64,000 bases of DNA from Methylobacterium sp. AMS5 (GTDB taxonomy: Bacteria > Pseudomonadota > Alphaproteobacteria > Rhizobiales > Beijerinckiaceae): positions 2,919,501 to 2,983,500 of the forward strand of contig NZ_CP006992.1 of NCBI RefSeq assembly GCF_001542815.1, in the 5' to 3' direction. The position numbers were made by a program, and so were the translations under genes. A model generated the notes under the pieces. The model was not told the origin of the DNA. It was given only the letters and a program-made list of their open reading frames with translations, and ran no database searches. Positions 47,892-60,195 of this stretch are shown in pieces; within the stretch, counting starts at the first letter, position 1, and each line of letters opens with the position of its first letter.

Positions 47892-48380
47892 ATGACAGAA
47901 GAAAACCAGAAATCGTTCAACGATTTCGTCGAACTGGCGAGCGACATCGTCTCGTCTTATGTGTCGAACAACTCAGTCCCCGCTTCCGAGCTTCCGGGCC
48001 TGATCATCAGCGTGCATACGGCGCTGACCACCCTCAGCAGCCCCGAGGCTGTGGCCGCTCCCGCCGAGGAAGTGATCGAGAAGCCATCCGCCGGGCAGGT
48101 CCGCAAGTCGGTGACGCCGGACGCGATCATCAGCTTCATCGACGGCAAGCCGTACAAGACGCTCAAGCGCCATCTCGGCACCCACGGCCTCGATCCCTAT
48201 TCGTATCGCCAGCGCTACGGTCTGCCGAACGACTATCCGATGGTCGCGCCGAACTACGCCGCGCAGCGCTCCGCCCTCGCGAAGTCGATCGGCCTCGGCC
48301 GGCCGGGCGGTCGTATCGAGGAAGAGGCCCCCGCGCCCGAGCCGGCAACGAAGTCGCGGTCGCGCCAGAAGGTCGCCTGA
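47892..48380 (+). CDS. Ros/MucR family transcriptional regulator
   Basis: A 162-residue regulator of the Ros/MucR family, which controls exopolysaccharide, motility and cell-cycle genes in alphaproteobacteria. N-terminal oligomerisation region NDFVELASDIVSSYVSNNSV is followed by the Ros DNA-binding domain: DGKPYKTLKRHLGTHGLDP and YSYRQRYGLPNDYPMVAPNYAAQRS. The two zinc-binding cysteines of Ros (CX2C) are replaced in ISFIDG, while the HX4H part remains, so this is a zinc-independent variant. The start at 47892 (MTEENQ) matches the family N-terminus. Placement before the chemosensory operon may be coincidental. Confidence 0.9.
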   Translation: MTEENQKSFNDFVELASDIVSSYVSNNSVPASELPGLIISVHTALTTLSSPEAVAAPAEEVIEKPSAGQVRKSVTPDAIISFIDGKPYKTLKRHLGTHGLDPYSYRQRYGLPNDYPMVAPNYAAQRSALAKSIGLGRPGGRIEEEAPAPEPATKSRSRQKVA

Positions 48381-48518
48381 TACGGCGCTCGCCGCAGGAA
48401 CGGACGGCCGGACCGGGCGTTCGTGAAACCTTTGCGTTCGGCGAGCGTCAACCGCATGATCGAGGTGACGAGCGGTCCCGTCGTCCGCTCCCGCGGCGAA
48501 CCGCCCCAAGGACATGCG

Positions 48519-49019
48519 ATGGCGCGTTTGCCCACCCTACTTCTCGACATCGCCGGGACGACCTGCGCCTTGCCGCAGGCCGAGATCCGCGAGATTCTCC
48601 CGCTGCCGCGCCTGCACACGCCGCCGGCCGCGGGCGGTCCGCTCGCGGGCCTTCTCAATCTGGCCGGCGAGCCGGTGCCCGTCATCGATCTCGCCGCCCT
48701 GTTCGCGCTTCGCGACGCGGGCGGCGATCGCGATCCCTACCGGCACGTCGTGCTGGCCCGCGGGGGCGGCATCGCCTTTCTCGTCGATCGTGCGCTCGAC
48801 TTCGTTCAAGTCGAGGAAGAGTCCCTGCGGCCGGTCGAATCCGCCCGCAGCCTCAACGGCTGCGTCGTCGGCGAATTCGCAATGGGTGACCAACTCGTGC
48901 ACCTCCTCTCCCTCGACCGCATCTTGACTCTCGACGAGCGGACCCGGCTCGAAGCGCTGACCCGGCAGGCGACGACGCGGCTTGCCCGGTTCGAGCCCGC
49001 TGGGACGCGAGCCGTCTGA
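48519..49019 (+). CDS. CheW-like coupling protein, first copy (WspB/WspD-like)
   Basis: A 166-residue CheW-fold protein that would link the receptor to CheA. Seen: LLDIAGTTCALPQAEIREIL, then LAGLLNLAGEPVPVIDLAALFAL, the CheW signature around the conserved NLxGxxxPVIDL motif, and IAFLVDRALDFVQVEEESL. The start is at 48519 because AAGGA lies six bases upstream. It is the first gene of a chemosensory operon; the CheR gene begins 11 bases after its stop. Length is normal for CheW. Confidence 0.88.
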   Translation: MARLPTLLLDIAGTTCALPQAEIREILPLPRLHTPPAAGGPLAGLLNLAGEPVPVIDLAALFALRDAGGDRDPYRHVVLARGGGIAFLVDRALDFVQVEEESLRPVESARSLNGCVVGEFAMGDQLVHLLSLDRILTLDERTRLEALTRQATTRLARFEPAGTRAV

Positions 49020-49030
49020 GGACACCGGTC

Positions 49031-50476
49031 GTGACGGCCCCGGTCGAGCGATCCCGACGCGTCGCCAGCGCGACGGTGGATCCCGGATTTCCGGCTCTGA
49101 AGGATCGGGTGATCGCCCGGACCGGACACAACTATTACGAAGACAAGGACGACCTGCTCTACGATCGCCTGCGCAAGCGCATGCGAAGTTGTGGGGTCGC
49201 CGACTGCGCCGCCTATTCATCCCTGCTCGACGGCGCGGCCGGCCGGGAAGAATGGGCCGCACTCGAGGCCGAGATCACCATCGGCGAGACCTTCTTCTTT
49301 CGCTACGCCGAGCAATTCGCCGCCCTGCGCCGGACGATTCTTCCGGAAGTGATCGAGGCACGCCGCGAGATCCGCCGTCTGCGGATCTGGAGTGCCGGCT
49401 GCTCTACCGGGGCCGAGCCGTATTCCCTCGCCATCCTCGTGCACGATCTTCTCGGCGAAGCCCTTGCCGACTGGTCCGTGACGATCCTCGGCACCGATCT
49501 CAGCGCCGCCGCGCTCGCCGTCGCGCGCGAGGCGGAGTTCGGCCCCTGGGCCCTGCGGACCCTGGACACCGAGGAGCGCGCGCGCTGGTTTCGCCGCACC
49601 CCCGCCCGACCGGGCTTGCCGCATGGCGGCTACGCCCTGCGGCCGGCGTTTCGCCGCATGGTGCGCTTCGAACGGCAGAACCTCCTGACCCTGATCGACG
49701 GGAGCGACCGGATGCAGGGGGGCTTCGACCTGATCCTGTGCCGCAACGTCCTGATCTATTTCAGCGCCGACCATGTCACCCGTATCGTGCGGGCGCTCGG
49801 CGAGCGGCTGAACCCGCAGGGCTGGCTCCTGATCGGGCATGCCGAGCCCAATCCCACCTTCTCGCAGTGGCTGCAGCCCGTGGCCCTGCCGGGAACGGTC
49901 GCCTACCGCCCGATCGACACGCCAGCGCCCCAGCCGCCGCCTGTCCTCGTGCCCGCGCTTCCGGAACCGGCGCCGATCCTGTTCGCGCTGCCGGAATCCG
50001 CGCCTGACCCGGTGCGTGCCCTGCCGTTGCCGATCCCGGCACCGGCCGCGATCGCGCATCCGCTGTCGCCGGGTGATCTCTTGGCTGAGATCCGCGTGCT
50101 GGCCGATGCGGGCGAGACCGCGCGGGCGTGGCGCCGATTGCACGAAGAGATCGACGGCTACGCCACCGATTCGCCTCTGCGCTACTATGAGGGTCTGCTC
50201 GCCCTCGATCTCGGGCGGGAGCGGGAGGCCGAACGGGCCTTGCGGGGGGCGCTGTTCCTCGACCGCGGCTTCGTGATGGCCCATTTTCAGCTCGGGTTGC
50301 TGCTCGCCCGCGTCGGACGCCGGAGCGAGGCCGCCCGCGCCCTCGACAACGCCCTGCGCCTCGCGCAAGGACTGCCGCCCGAAACGATCCTGCCGGAGGG
50401 AGACGGAGTGAGCGCCGCACGCTTGGCCGAGAGCGCACGCCGTGCCCTGGCCGGAATCACGGGCCGAGACGCATGA
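49031..50476 (+). CDS. CheR methyltransferase with C-terminal TPR region (WspC-like)
   Basis: A 481-residue SAM-dependent methyltransferase that methylates glutamates of chemoreceptors. The catalytic part (about 20-285) has GETFFFRYAEQFAALR, WSAGCSTGAEPYSLAI (SAM-binding motif I), ILGTDLSAAALAVAREAEFG and FDLILCRNVLIYF. After a Pro-rich linker (about 298-340) comes a tetratricopeptide region (about 365-450, ALDLGREREAERALRGALFL). The CheR-TPR architecture is that of WspC. GTG start at 49031. The last four bases overlap the second CheW gene (ATGA). Confidence 0.92.
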   Translation: MTAPVERSRRVASATVDPGFPALKDRVIARTGHNYYEDKDDLLYDRLRKRMRSCGVADCAAYSSLLDGAAGREEWAALEAEITIGETFFFRYAEQFAALRRTILPEVIEARREIRRLRIWSAGCSTGAEPYSLAILVHDLLGEALADWSVTILGTDLSAAALAVAREAEFGPWALRTLDTEERARWFRRTPARPGLPHGGYALRPAFRRMVRFERQNLLTLIDGSDRMQGGFDLILCRNVLIYFSADHVTRIVRALGERLNPQGWLLIGHAEPNPTFSQWLQPVALPGTVAYRPIDTPAPQPPPVLVPALPEPAPILFALPESAPDPVRALPLPIPAPAAIAHPLSPGDLLAEIRVLADAGETARAWRRLHEEIDGYATDSPLRYYEGLLALDLGREREAERALRGALFLDRGFVMAHFQLGLLLARVGRRSEAARALDNALRLAQGLPPETILPEGDGVSAARLAESARRALAGITGRDA

Positions 50477-51030
50477 AGATCGGCGTGACCGCCGGAGCGG
50501 ATGCCGAAGCGCGCACCGCCGCGCTGCTCGATGCCCGCGCCGCCGCACTCGCTGCCCGAACGGTGGGGCAGGAGCGGACGATCGAGACCGCACCCTATCT
50601 CGTCTGCGCCTGCGGGGCGGAGCGCTACGGCGTGCCGCTCACGGCGGTCGCGGGCGTCACGCCTGAGGGGGCCTGCACGGCGCTGCCGGGTGCACCGCCG
50701 GCGCTCCGAGGCATCACGGCGGTGTCGGGGGTGATCGTCAGTGTTCTCGACCTCGCCGCCTGCCTGGGACTGGACCGCGCGGAGACCGAAGAAGGCGGAC
50801 ACGTGGTGCGCCTGCGCGCGCAGGAGCCGCCGGTCGCGCTCGCCGTCGATCGCGTGCTCGGGATCGCGCAAATCGAAACCACGCTGGCCCGGCCAACGAC
50901 GGAGTCGGAAAGTCTGGGACGCGGACCGCTTTCGGGCTATGCACCGCCCGGCTCGGACAGAACGGGCGGGATCCCCGAGGACTTCTCCCTCATCGATATC
51001 CCGGCCCTGCTGGCCCGCTTCACGACGTGA
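50473..51030 (+). CDS. CheW-like coupling protein, second copy (WspD-like)
   Basis: A 185-residue CheW domain protein with an N-terminal extension of about 35 residues (Ala/Arg-rich helix). Seen: LVCACGAERYGVPLTAVAGV, APPALRGITAVSGVIVSVLDLAACLGL and EPPVALAVDRVLGIAQIE. A pair of CheW proteins flanking a CheR-TPR is characteristic of Wsp-type systems, where they couple receptor and kinase. It overlaps the end of cheR by four bases and is followed by the receptor gene after 133 bases. Confidence 0.88.
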   Translation: MKIGVTAGADAEARTAALLDARAAALAARTVGQERTIETAPYLVCACGAERYGVPLTAVAGVTPEGACTALPGAPPALRGITAVSGVIVSVLDLAACLGLDRAETEEGGHVVRLRAQEPPVALAVDRVLGIAQIETTLARPTTESESLGRGPLSGYAPPGSDRTGGIPEDFSLIDIPALLARFTT

Positions 51031-51163
51031 CCGTCGCGCGCGTTCTTACCCCGACCGGGAAGCCGGTTCGGTCGAACGCGCGTCAAAACAGAAGCTTGGA
51101 GCCGCCCGCGACGGAGGCGGCCCCGAGAACCCGAACCCTCTCCCCGCGCCGCCTGCCGGAGTC

Positions 51164-52858
51164 ATGTCGCCCGTGTCGATCTCGATCGGAAAACGCATCC
51201 TCCTCGGCTTCGTGGCGGCGAGCCTGATCGTCGCGGCTCTCGGCGCATACGCTCTGCGCCAGATCGGCAGCGTGCGCGACACGACCGACCTCATCGTGAC
51301 GCGCGACGTCGGCGTGCTGCGCCAGCTCGACGACCTCGGCAACGTCGCGCGAAACATGGGTCTGGTGCGCCGCAACGCCGTGATCTCCGTTCTGACCCAG
51401 GCGCAGGCAAACCCGGCGTCGAACTCGGGCCGCTCGGAAGATTTCCTGGGAAGCTGGCGCCAGAACGTGGCGGAGCTGGAACGGCTCCTCGCCACCATGA
51501 CCGGCGAGGTGAAGGAGTATCAATCCGCCGCACTCTCCGCAGAACGCGCTGTGGCCTGGGGCCGGCTCGGAGCCGTCTTGACCGAGACGAGCGAGGCGTT
51601 CCGCCAGGTCCGCAACGCCAGCGAGCAGCAGCTCCGCGCCGTGGATGCCCGCGACATCGCCACGGTCGAGGCCAGAAACGAGGACGTCAACCGGCTGCAT
51701 GATGGCTTGCTGCGCAGCATCGCCAACGCCCGTACCGCCCTCGACGGCGTCATCGGTGCCGGCCAGCGCAGCGTCAGCGACATCTATCGCAACAGCGTGA
51801 TCTCCGTTGCGATCACCGTCGCCGCCTCGATCCTGCTCTCCATCCTGGTGACGGCGCTGATCAGCCGCGCGGTGGTCCGCCCACTGGAGGACGTGATGCG
51901 CTTCGTCGCGCAGATCGGTGACGGCGACCTGACGGGGCGCCTGAACCGCTCCGGCACAGACGAGGTCGGTCGGCTCGGGGACACGTTGAACCGGATGGTG
52001 GCTGGATTGTCCGACCTTGCCCGGACCAACCGCGCCGCCACTGCCGACCTCAACGCCGCCGCGGCCGAGATCCGCGCTTCCGCCCAGGAACAGGCGGCCA
52101 GCGTCGAGGAGCAGTTCGCCGCCGTCCAGGAGACCGCGGCGACCGTGGACGAGATCACCCATTCGGGGGCGCAGATCTTGAAGCGCGCCACCGAAGTCAT
52201 CGCCACCGCCCAGGCCGCGGCGCAGACCGCGCGTTCGGGCCTGCGCGCGGCTACCGACACCGCCAAGGCGATGGATGCGATCCGCGAGCAGGGCGAGGCG
52301 GTTGCCGGCAACATCGTCGCTCTCAGCGAGAAGACACAAGCCATCGGCGAGATCATCGTCACGGTGAACGACATCTCGGAGCGCACCCATCTGCTCGCCC
52401 TCAATGCCGCCATCGAGGCGGCGGCGGCCGGCGAGAGCGGGCGCAGCTTCGCCATCGTCGCCTCCGAGATGAAGCTCCTTGCCGACCAAGCGAAGGGCGC
52501 GACCGCGCAGGTGCGCGGCATCCTTGGGGAGATCCAGCGCGGCATCAACGCCTCGGTCATGCTGACCGAGGAAGCGGTCAAGCGCGCCGCCGCCGGCAAG
52601 AACCGCACCGATTCGACCGTCCGCACCATCGAGGAGATGGCGGCGCGCGTGGAGGAGGGCGTGCAAACCTTCCAGCAGATCGTGGCCTCGACCAACCAGC
52701 AGCAGCTCGGCATCGAGCAGGTGATGGGAGCGTTGCAGAACATCCGGCAGGCGAGCCAGCAGACGGCCGCCGGCACCCGCGAGGTCGAAACCGCCTCGGC
52801 CAACCTGACCGAGCTGGCACAGGGGCTGATGGCTCTGGCCGAGCGCTACCGGCTTTAG
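51164..52858 (+). CDS. methyl-accepting chemotaxis protein (WspA-like receptor)
   Basis: A 564-residue transmembrane receptor. TM1 is at about 11-31 (ILLGFVAASLIVAALGAYAL), a helical periplasmic ligand domain of about 170 residues follows (4HB-type; SVRDTTDLIVTRDVGVLRQL), then TM2 at about 207-229, a HAMP domain (SRAVVRPLEDVMRFVAQIGD) and a long cytoplasmic coiled coil. The signalling tip is ERTHLLALNAAIEAAAAGES, slightly altered from the usual E-x-TNLLALNAAIEAARAGE (TN to TH, R to A). It is the only receptor in the operon and presumably its dedicated sensor. Its stop is 24 bases before cheA. Confidence 0.93.
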   Translation: MSPVSISIGKRILLGFVAASLIVAALGAYALRQIGSVRDTTDLIVTRDVGVLRQLDDLGNVARNMGLVRRNAVISVLTQAQANPASNSGRSEDFLGSWRQNVAELERLLATMTGEVKEYQSAALSAERAVAWGRLGAVLTETSEAFRQVRNASEQQLRAVDARDIATVEARNEDVNRLHDGLLRSIANARTALDGVIGAGQRSVSDIYRNSVISVAITVAASILLSILVTALISRAVVRPLEDVMRFVAQIGDGDLTGRLNRSGTDEVGRLGDTLNRMVAGLSDLARTNRAATADLNAAAAEIRASAQEQAASVEEQFAAVQETAATVDEITHSGAQILKRATEVIATAQAAAQTARSGLRAATDTAKAMDAIREQGEAVAGNIVALSEKTQAIGEIIVTVNDISERTHLLALNAAIEAAAAGESGRSFAIVASEMKLLADQAKGATAQVRGILGEIQRGINASVMLTEEAVKRAAAGKNRTDSTVRTIEEMAARVEEGVQTFQQIVASTNQQQLGIEQVMGALQNIRQASQQTAAGTREVETASANLTELAQGLMALAERYRL

Positions 52859-52882
52859 CGGTCCGGCCGAGCGTCCCGCCGC

Positions 52883-55129
52883 ATGGACATCCGCCAGCAG
52901 CTTCTCGCCGCCTTCGAGATCGAGCACCGCGAGCATCTCGACGCGATCCGCGCCGCCCTCGCGGCGGAGGGGCCGGTCGATTGGCACGACGTGTTCCGTC
53001 GCGCCCACAGCCTGAAGGGCGCGGCCCGCGCCGTCGACCTGCCTCCCGTGGAGGCGGTCTCGCACCAGCTCGAAGCGCTGTTCGAACGCATCAGTGCCGG
53101 CCAGCGCCCGCTCGACCGGGCGGCACGGGCCGCGACCCATCTCGCCCTCGATCGGATCGAGGCCTACGTCGCCGCGACCGCGACGGGGCAGGCGCGCATG
53201 CCCGAGGATGCGCTGGCCGCGCTGAATGCCTGCCTCGACCCCGAGGCCGCCGCTTCGGAACCGGCTCGGCCCGAGTCGGATTCGCCGCCGGTTGCCCCGA
53301 CCGCCGCGCCAACGGCCGCTCCGGCTGCCGCGACCGAACCGGCCGCGGAGCCTTCGCAAGCCATTCTTCGCGTGCCGGCCTCGGCCGTCGAAGCCCTGAC
53401 GCGGGCGAGCTACGGGCTCTGGGCCGCGCTGCCGGGGCAGGGGGCCGTCGCCGAGCGCATCACGCGTCTCTCGGCGAACGCGGGCGCCCTGCGCCGCCGC
53501 ACGGAGGCCGCCCGCCGCGTTCCGGATACCATCCCCGGCGGGGCCGAGGAAACGGAGGCCGCGGCTTTGCGCCGGGCGCTCGCCGAGATCGAATCGGGGC
53601 TCGCCGCCTTGTCGCGCGAAGCCTCCGACCTCGCGCAAGGGCACAAGACCGTCATCCTGTCCGTCGAGACCGCCGCGCGCCGCCTGCGCGAGGAAGCCGA
53701 GCGCCTCGCGCTGGTGCCGGCTGAGACGGTGTTCGGCGGCCTCGCCCGCGCGGTGCGCGATATGGCCCGCTCCGACGGACAGGACGTCGAGGTCGCGACG
53801 CGCGGGCTCGACCTGCCGGTCGACCGGGCGATGCTTCAGGCGCTCAAGGATCCGGTGCTGCACGCCCTGCGCAACGCGCTGAGCCACGGCGCGGAGAGTC
53901 CGGAAAGCCGGCAGCGCCAGGGCAAGCCCGCCTCTCTTACGATCGGGCTCACCGTCGAGGCACAGGGCGGGCGGCTCGTCCTCGGCATTCACGACGATGG
54001 CCGCGGGCCCGACCTCGCGGCGATCGAGACGACGGGTCGCGCTCGCGGGTTGATCGCGCCGGGCGAGAGCCTCCATCCGGATATGCTGCTCGCGCTGCCG
54101 TTCGAGCCGGGCTTCTCCACCGCCGGTTCGGTCGATGCCCTGTCGGGCCGCGGCATGGGCCTGTCGGTGGTGGCCGAGGTTGCCCGCTCCCTGCACGGAC
54201 AAGTGCAGCTCGTCCGCCGTCATCCGCACGGCACGTCGCTGATCCTCACCCTGCCGCTCTCGGCCGCGCGGCGGCCGGTCTTGATCGTCTCGGCTGGTGG
54301 CACCCGCTTCGCCCTGCCGAGCGGTGCCGCGGAAGCGCTCTCGCGGCTCGATGCCTCGGCCCTGTCCACGGTGGCGGGCCGACCGGTGGCGCAGGTGGCG
54401 GGGGAGGGCGGCGAGACCGTGACGCTGCCACTCGCCGAACTCGGCGATCTGCTCGGCCTCGGCAGCAGCCGCCCGGAGGGCGCGATGATCCCGATCGTGC
54501 GTCTGCGCGGCACGCGGGGGCGCTGCCTGCTCGCGGTCGATCGCCTGGAGGAGGTGCGCACGCTTCTCGTCCTGCCCGCACCGCCGATCGGCAGCGATCC
54601 TGCCCTCGTCACCGGCACGGTGATCCTCGGCACCGATACCCCCGCTCTCGTCCTCGATCCGGACGGACTCATCGACCGGATCGGCCGCGCCGGCCCGCGC
54701 GCCGGCCGGTCCCCGTCGAAAGGACTTGGGGACGGCAGCGGAACGATCCCGGAAACGCGACGTTCGACGATTCTTGTCGTGGACGACTCGATCACCACCC
54801 GCACCTTGGAGAAGAGCATCTTGGAAGCGGCGGGCTACCGCGTGATCGTCTGCGTCGACGGGCAGGAGGCGCTCGACCGTCTGCGCGCGCGCATCGAGCC
54901 GGTCGATCTCGTGGTCGCCGACGTCGAGATGCCGCGCCTCACCGGCTTTGGTCTCGTCGAGGCTTTGCGCGCCGAAGAGGATTTCGCGCGTCTCCCCATC
55001 GTGCTGATGACGTCGCGTGGCGACGAGGAAGACGTCGCCCGAGGATTGGAACTCGGCGCCGACGCCTACCTCACCAAGCAGAAATTCGATCAGCGCGAAC
55101 TCTTGGACACCATCGGTCAGTTGCTGTGA
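52883..55129 (+). CDS. CheA histidine kinase with fused receiver domain (WspE-like)
   Basis: A 748-residue hybrid CheA. Domains: Hpt (1-110, phosphorylated His42 in RRAHSLKGAARAV), an Ala/Pro-rich linker (125-160), dimerisation region, HATPase (about 310-460, VLHALRNALSHGAESPE, IHDDGRGPDLA, GRGMGLSVVAE), CheW-like domain (about 465-605) and a C-terminal receiver (about 625-748, ILVVDDSITTRTLEKSI, Asp680 in LVVADVEMPRLTG, LMTSRGDEED). A receiver fused to CheA is the WspE/FrzE layout. GTG/ATG choice is clear from MDIRQQLLAAFE. Its TGA overlaps the GTG of cheB. Confidence 0.93.
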   Translation: MDIRQQLLAAFEIEHREHLDAIRAALAAEGPVDWHDVFRRAHSLKGAARAVDLPPVEAVSHQLEALFERISAGQRPLDRAARAATHLALDRIEAYVAATATGQARMPEDALAALNACLDPEAAASEPARPESDSPPVAPTAAPTAAPAAATEPAAEPSQAILRVPASAVEALTRASYGLWAALPGQGAVAERITRLSANAGALRRRTEAARRVPDTIPGGAEETEAAALRRALAEIESGLAALSREASDLAQGHKTVILSVETAARRLREEAERLALVPAETVFGGLARAVRDMARSDGQDVEVATRGLDLPVDRAMLQALKDPVLHALRNALSHGAESPESRQRQGKPASLTIGLTVEAQGGRLVLGIHDDGRGPDLAAIETTGRARGLIAPGESLHPDMLLALPFEPGFSTAGSVDALSGRGMGLSVVAEVARSLHGQVQLVRRHPHGTSLILTLPLSAARRPVLIVSAGGTRFALPSGAAEALSRLDASALSTVAGRPVAQVAGEGGETVTLPLAELGDLLGLGSSRPEGAMIPIVRLRGTRGRCLLAVDRLEEVRTLLVLPAPPIGSDPALVTGTVILGTDTPALVLDPDGLIDRIGRAGPRAGRSPSKGLGDGSGTIPETRRSTILVVDDSITTRTLEKSILEAAGYRVIVCVDGQEALDRLRARIEPVDLVVADVEMPRLTGFGLVEALRAEEDFARLPIVLMTSRGDEEDVARGLELGADAYLTKQKFDQRELLDTIGQLL

Positions 55130-56207
55130 ACGGAGGGGCAGGGAATCCGCGCGTGCGCGTGCTGGTTGTCGAGGATTCGCTCGTGGTGCGCATCCTCCTC
55201 ACACACATCATCGCCCGTGATCCGCGGCTGGAACTGGCCGGCGCCGTGGAATCCGGCGAGGCGGCGCTCGCGGCGATCGAGACCGTGCGCCCGGACGTGA
55301 TCTCCATGGATATCCGCCTGCCCGGCATCGACGGACTGGAGACGACCCGCCGGATCATGGCGAGCCGGCCGACGCCGATCGTGGTGATCGCCGATTCGGT
55401 CGAGGATTCCTCGCTCAAGATCTCGATGAACGCGCTCAGGGCCGGCGCGCTTTCAGTGGTCGAGAAGCCGGTGGCCACGACCAATGATGGCTACGAGGCG
55501 GTCGCGGGCCAGATCTGTACGCAGCTGCGCATCATGGCCGCGGTCCCGGTCATCCGCCGCCGGCCGATCGGGGCGGAATGGAATGCGCGCAAGACCGCGC
55601 CCCCGCTCGACCTGCCGGCCTCCTTGGAAACGGAAGCCGCACCGAGCGTGCTGGCAGTCGCCGCCTCGACCGGCGGCCCGCCGGCACTCGCCAAGGTGAT
55701 CGGCGGTCTTTCGGCCGAGTTTCCGCTTCCGATCCTGCTGGTTCAGCATATGGGCGCCGCCTTCATGGACGGCTTTGCGAGTTGGCTCGACGGCGTGGTG
55801 CCGCTCCCCGTCGGGGTCGCGCGGGACGGGCAGACGATGCAGGCCGGCCATGTCTACGTCGCCCCCGGCGACCGTCATCTCGAACTCGGCGGGAACGGCA
55901 CGCTGCGGGTGAGTGACGGAGCCCCCGTCGGCGGACAGCGCCCGGCCGCGACCGTGCTGTTCCGCTCCGTCGCCCGGCAGGCCGGCGCGCAGGGCATCGG
56001 CGTGCTGCTCACCGGCATGGGCGAGGACGGGGCGCAGGGCCTTCTCGACATGCGCAAGGCCGGCGCCGCCACGGTGGCCGAGCACGAGAGCAGCGCCGTC
56101 GTCTACGGCATGCCCGCAGCGGCGGTGCGCCTCAGCGCGGCGTCCCGCGTTCTCCCCATCGATCAAGTGGCGCCCCATCTCGTGCGGCTCGCACAGAGGA
56201 AGCCGGC

Positions 56208-56211
<4 letters not shown>
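55126..56211 (+). CDS. CheB protein-glutamate methylesterase (WspF-like)
   Basis: A 361-residue response regulator that removes methyl groups from receptors. Receiver at about 10-130 with phosphoacceptor Asp62 (SMDIRLPGIDG). The methylesterase domain (about 170-355) has the catalytic serine in AVAASTGGPPAL, the histidine in LVQHMGAAFMDGF and the aspartate in LTGMGEDGAQGLLDM. GTG start overlaps the cheA stop, and its own end overlaps the next gene (ATGA). In Wsp systems, loss of this enzyme locks signalling on; the same feedback is expected here. Confidence 0.94.
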
Positions 56212-59806
<3,595 letters not shown>

Positions 59807-59994
59807 CCGGGCCTCGAGTCCATCGCAAGGGACGGTCCACCCCTCTCGCAAGCGCACATTACCGGACACATTCGTGCCACTTCCGGTGATCCTGCGCGCG
59901 CAAGGATTGCACTCCGCATCGGCCCGCAGGAAGATGTTTATGCGCCACGCTGCTTCGGGGCGCGGAAAGAATCGTCTCGAAAAGGATGACCCCG

Positions 59995-60168
59995 ATGGCG
60001 AGCGTCGATGTCGATATGGTGAAATGCGCCTGCCCGGACTGCGTGTGCGTGGTCTCGGTCACCAAGGCGGTGAAGCGCGACGAGAAGGCCTTCTGCTGCG
60101 ACGAGTGCGCCGAAGGTCATCCCGATCATGCCGGCTGCGACCACGCGGGCTGTAGCTGCCACGGCTGA
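59995..60168 (+). CDS. bacterial metallothionein
   Basis: A 57-residue cysteine-rich metal-binding protein of the SmtA/BmtA type. Ten cysteines (11, 13, 16, 18, 34, 35, 38, 48, 53, 55) occur in the typical pattern KCACPDCVCVVS, FCCDECAEGH and GCDHAGCSCHG, with histidines 42, 45, 50 and 56 as additional ligands for zinc, cadmium or copper. The start is set at 59995, with AAAGG nine bases upstream, rather than 59986. It stands alone between the chemosensory operon and a convergent gene. Confidence 0.93.
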   Translation: MASVDVDMVKCACPDCVCVVSVTKAVKRDEKAFCCDECAEGHPDHAGCDHAGCSCHG

Positions 60169-60195
60169 TTCGCCGAAGGCTCGACCGGGTGCGGC

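Noticed and set aside
51083-54229. 1048-residue minus-strand ORF opposite the receptor and CheA genes
   Set aside because: Arg/Gly/Asp-rich composition and lack of domains mark it as an antisense shadow of the real chemosensory genes in this high-GC genome.
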